Shown in pieces: positions 63,466-64,000 of a DNA stretch of 64,000 bases. Each line of letters starts with the position of its first letter. Position 1 is the stretch's first letter. Both the position numbers and the translations under genes were made by a program. The notes under the pieces are model-generated. The model was not told where the DNA came from. It was given only the letters and a program-made list of their open reading frames with translations, and did not search any database. The DNA is from Actinoplanes italicus. Lineage in GTDB: Bacteria > Actinomycetota > Actinomycetes > Mycobacteriales > Micromonosporaceae. The stretch covers positions 310,001 through 374,000 of the forward strand of contig NZ_PVMZ01000006.1 in assembly GCF_003001815.1 (NCBI RefSeq). The letters are read 5' to 3'.

Positions 63466-64000
63466 ATGCCGGAAGGTGACACCGTCTGGAACACCGCCCG
63501 GGTTCTGGAGAAGGCCCTGACCGGGGAAACCCTGACCGGCTCCGACTTCCGGGTCCCACGCCTGGCGACGACGGACCTGAACGGCTGGACGGTCGCCGAG
63601 TCGGCCAGCCGCGGCAAACACCTGCTGCTGCGCCTGACCCGTGACGGTCGTCCGCCGCACACCCTCCACTCACATCTACGGATGGAGGGCGCCTGGCGTG
63701 CCTACGCCCCGGGCGAACGCTGGACCGGGCGGCCCGCCCACCTGATCCGGGTGGTGCTGCGCACGGCCCGATCGGTGGCGGTCGGCTATCACCTGCACGA
63801 GATCTCCCTGGTCCCGACGGCCGACGAGGACAGTCTGGTCGGCCACCTCGGACCGGACCTGCTGGGCGCCGACTGGGATCCGGCCGAGGCGGTACGCCGG
63901 ATCTCCGCCGATCAGTCCACGTCGATCGCCGAGGCGCTGCTGGACCAGCGGAACCTCGCCGGGGTGGGCAACCTGTACAAGGCCGAGACGCTGTTCCTGC
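63466..64000 (+). CDS. Fpg/Nei-family DNA glycosylase, Nei2-like (3' end outside window)
   Basis: 178 residues visible. The N-terminus MPEGDTVWNTARVLEKALTG has the catalytic Pro2-Glu3 of the family and the D-T-V-W form typical of actinobacterial Nei2. Then come RGKHLLLRL with the conserved Lys, HSHLRMEG, and the H2TH segment SIAEALLDQRNLAGVGNLYK followed by AETLFL. It removes oxidised pyrimidines. The zinc finger should lie beyond the edge. Start ATG 63466 after GAGGGC. Confidence 0.93.
   Translation, partial: MPEGDTVWNTARVLEKALTGETLTGSDFRVPRLATTDLNGWTVAESASRGKHLLLRLTRDGRPPHTLHSHLRMEGAWRAYAPGERWTGRPAHLIRVVLRTARSVAVGYHLHEISLVPTADEDSLVGHLGPDLLGADWDPAEAVRRISADQSTSIAEALLDQRNLAGVGNLYKAETLFL

Noticed and set aside
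63420..63466. PafBC-type promoter before the nei-type gene
   Set aside because: CAGAAT is suitably placed but no TTGTC-like element lies eight bases upstream.

Overview
High-GC actinobacterial chromosome, most likely family Micromonosporaceae and probably Actinoplanes or a close relative. The evidence is the strong G/C bias at third codon positions, many GTG starts, the order lexA / nrdR-nrdJ / hflX / dapF-miaA / miaB / gluABCD / rny / recX-recA-DUF3046, and a chemosensory operon that fits a genus with motile zoospores. No rRNA, tRNA, CRISPR array, prophage or intact insertion sequence was found.

Layout. (1) 1-6361, minus strand: a chemosensory operon read mcp > cheW(x3) > cheB > HEAT protein > cheR > cheY, running off the left edge. 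The receptor is soluble with two signalling tips, and three CheW domains are fused in one chain. (2) 6.6-18.0 kb: a small protein, dtd, a Spo0M-like protein, a group 2 sigma factor, an acuC-Pat pair (protein deacetylase and acetyltransferase), ideR, a lipoprotein, a DUF5522 protein, a regulator-hydrolase pair with a palindromic operator, a nucleotidyltransferase-fold protein and a secreted SGNH hydrolase. (3) 18.2-32.5 kb: the B12-dependent ribonucleotide reductase operon nrdR-nrdJ, lexA, a membrane-anchored propeller protein, hflX, malic enzyme, miaA-dapF-GDPD and a DUF349 protein. (4) 32.5-48.7 kb: a Thr/Ser dehydratase divergent from a LysR regulator, a repeat-rich island with an IS256-type remnant, miaB, the gluABCD uptake operon, rny, a 2.7-kb gene desert with minisatellites, recX-recA, DUF3046 and a UdgX-type uracil-DNA glycosylase. 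(5) 48.8-64.0 kb: a MocR regulator divergent from a flavin-fold/GNAT fusion and leuE, a long receptor Ser/Thr kinase, lhr helicase, an F420-type oxidoreductase, a SAM-hydrolase-family protein, a GNAT protein and a Fpg/Nei glycosylase cut by the right edge.

How it works together. Much of the window concerns DNA damage and dNTP supply: lexA, recA-recX, nrdR-nrdJ, udgX, lhr and nei. SOS boxes are visible upstream of lexA and recA. Sequences of the RecA-independent (PafBC-type) form TTGTC(R)GTG-N8-TAnnnT lie upstream of recA, udgX, lhr and, more weakly, lexA. Those of udgX and lhr would start transcription on the start codon itself, giving leaderless mRNAs. DnaA-box-like sequences lie upstream of both nrdR and recA, and a pair of NrdR-box-like sites 32 bp apart lies upstream of nrdR. 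At least seven unrelated minisatellite tracts (17 to 100 bp units) occupy the intergenic spaces, mostly with periods that are not multiples of three.
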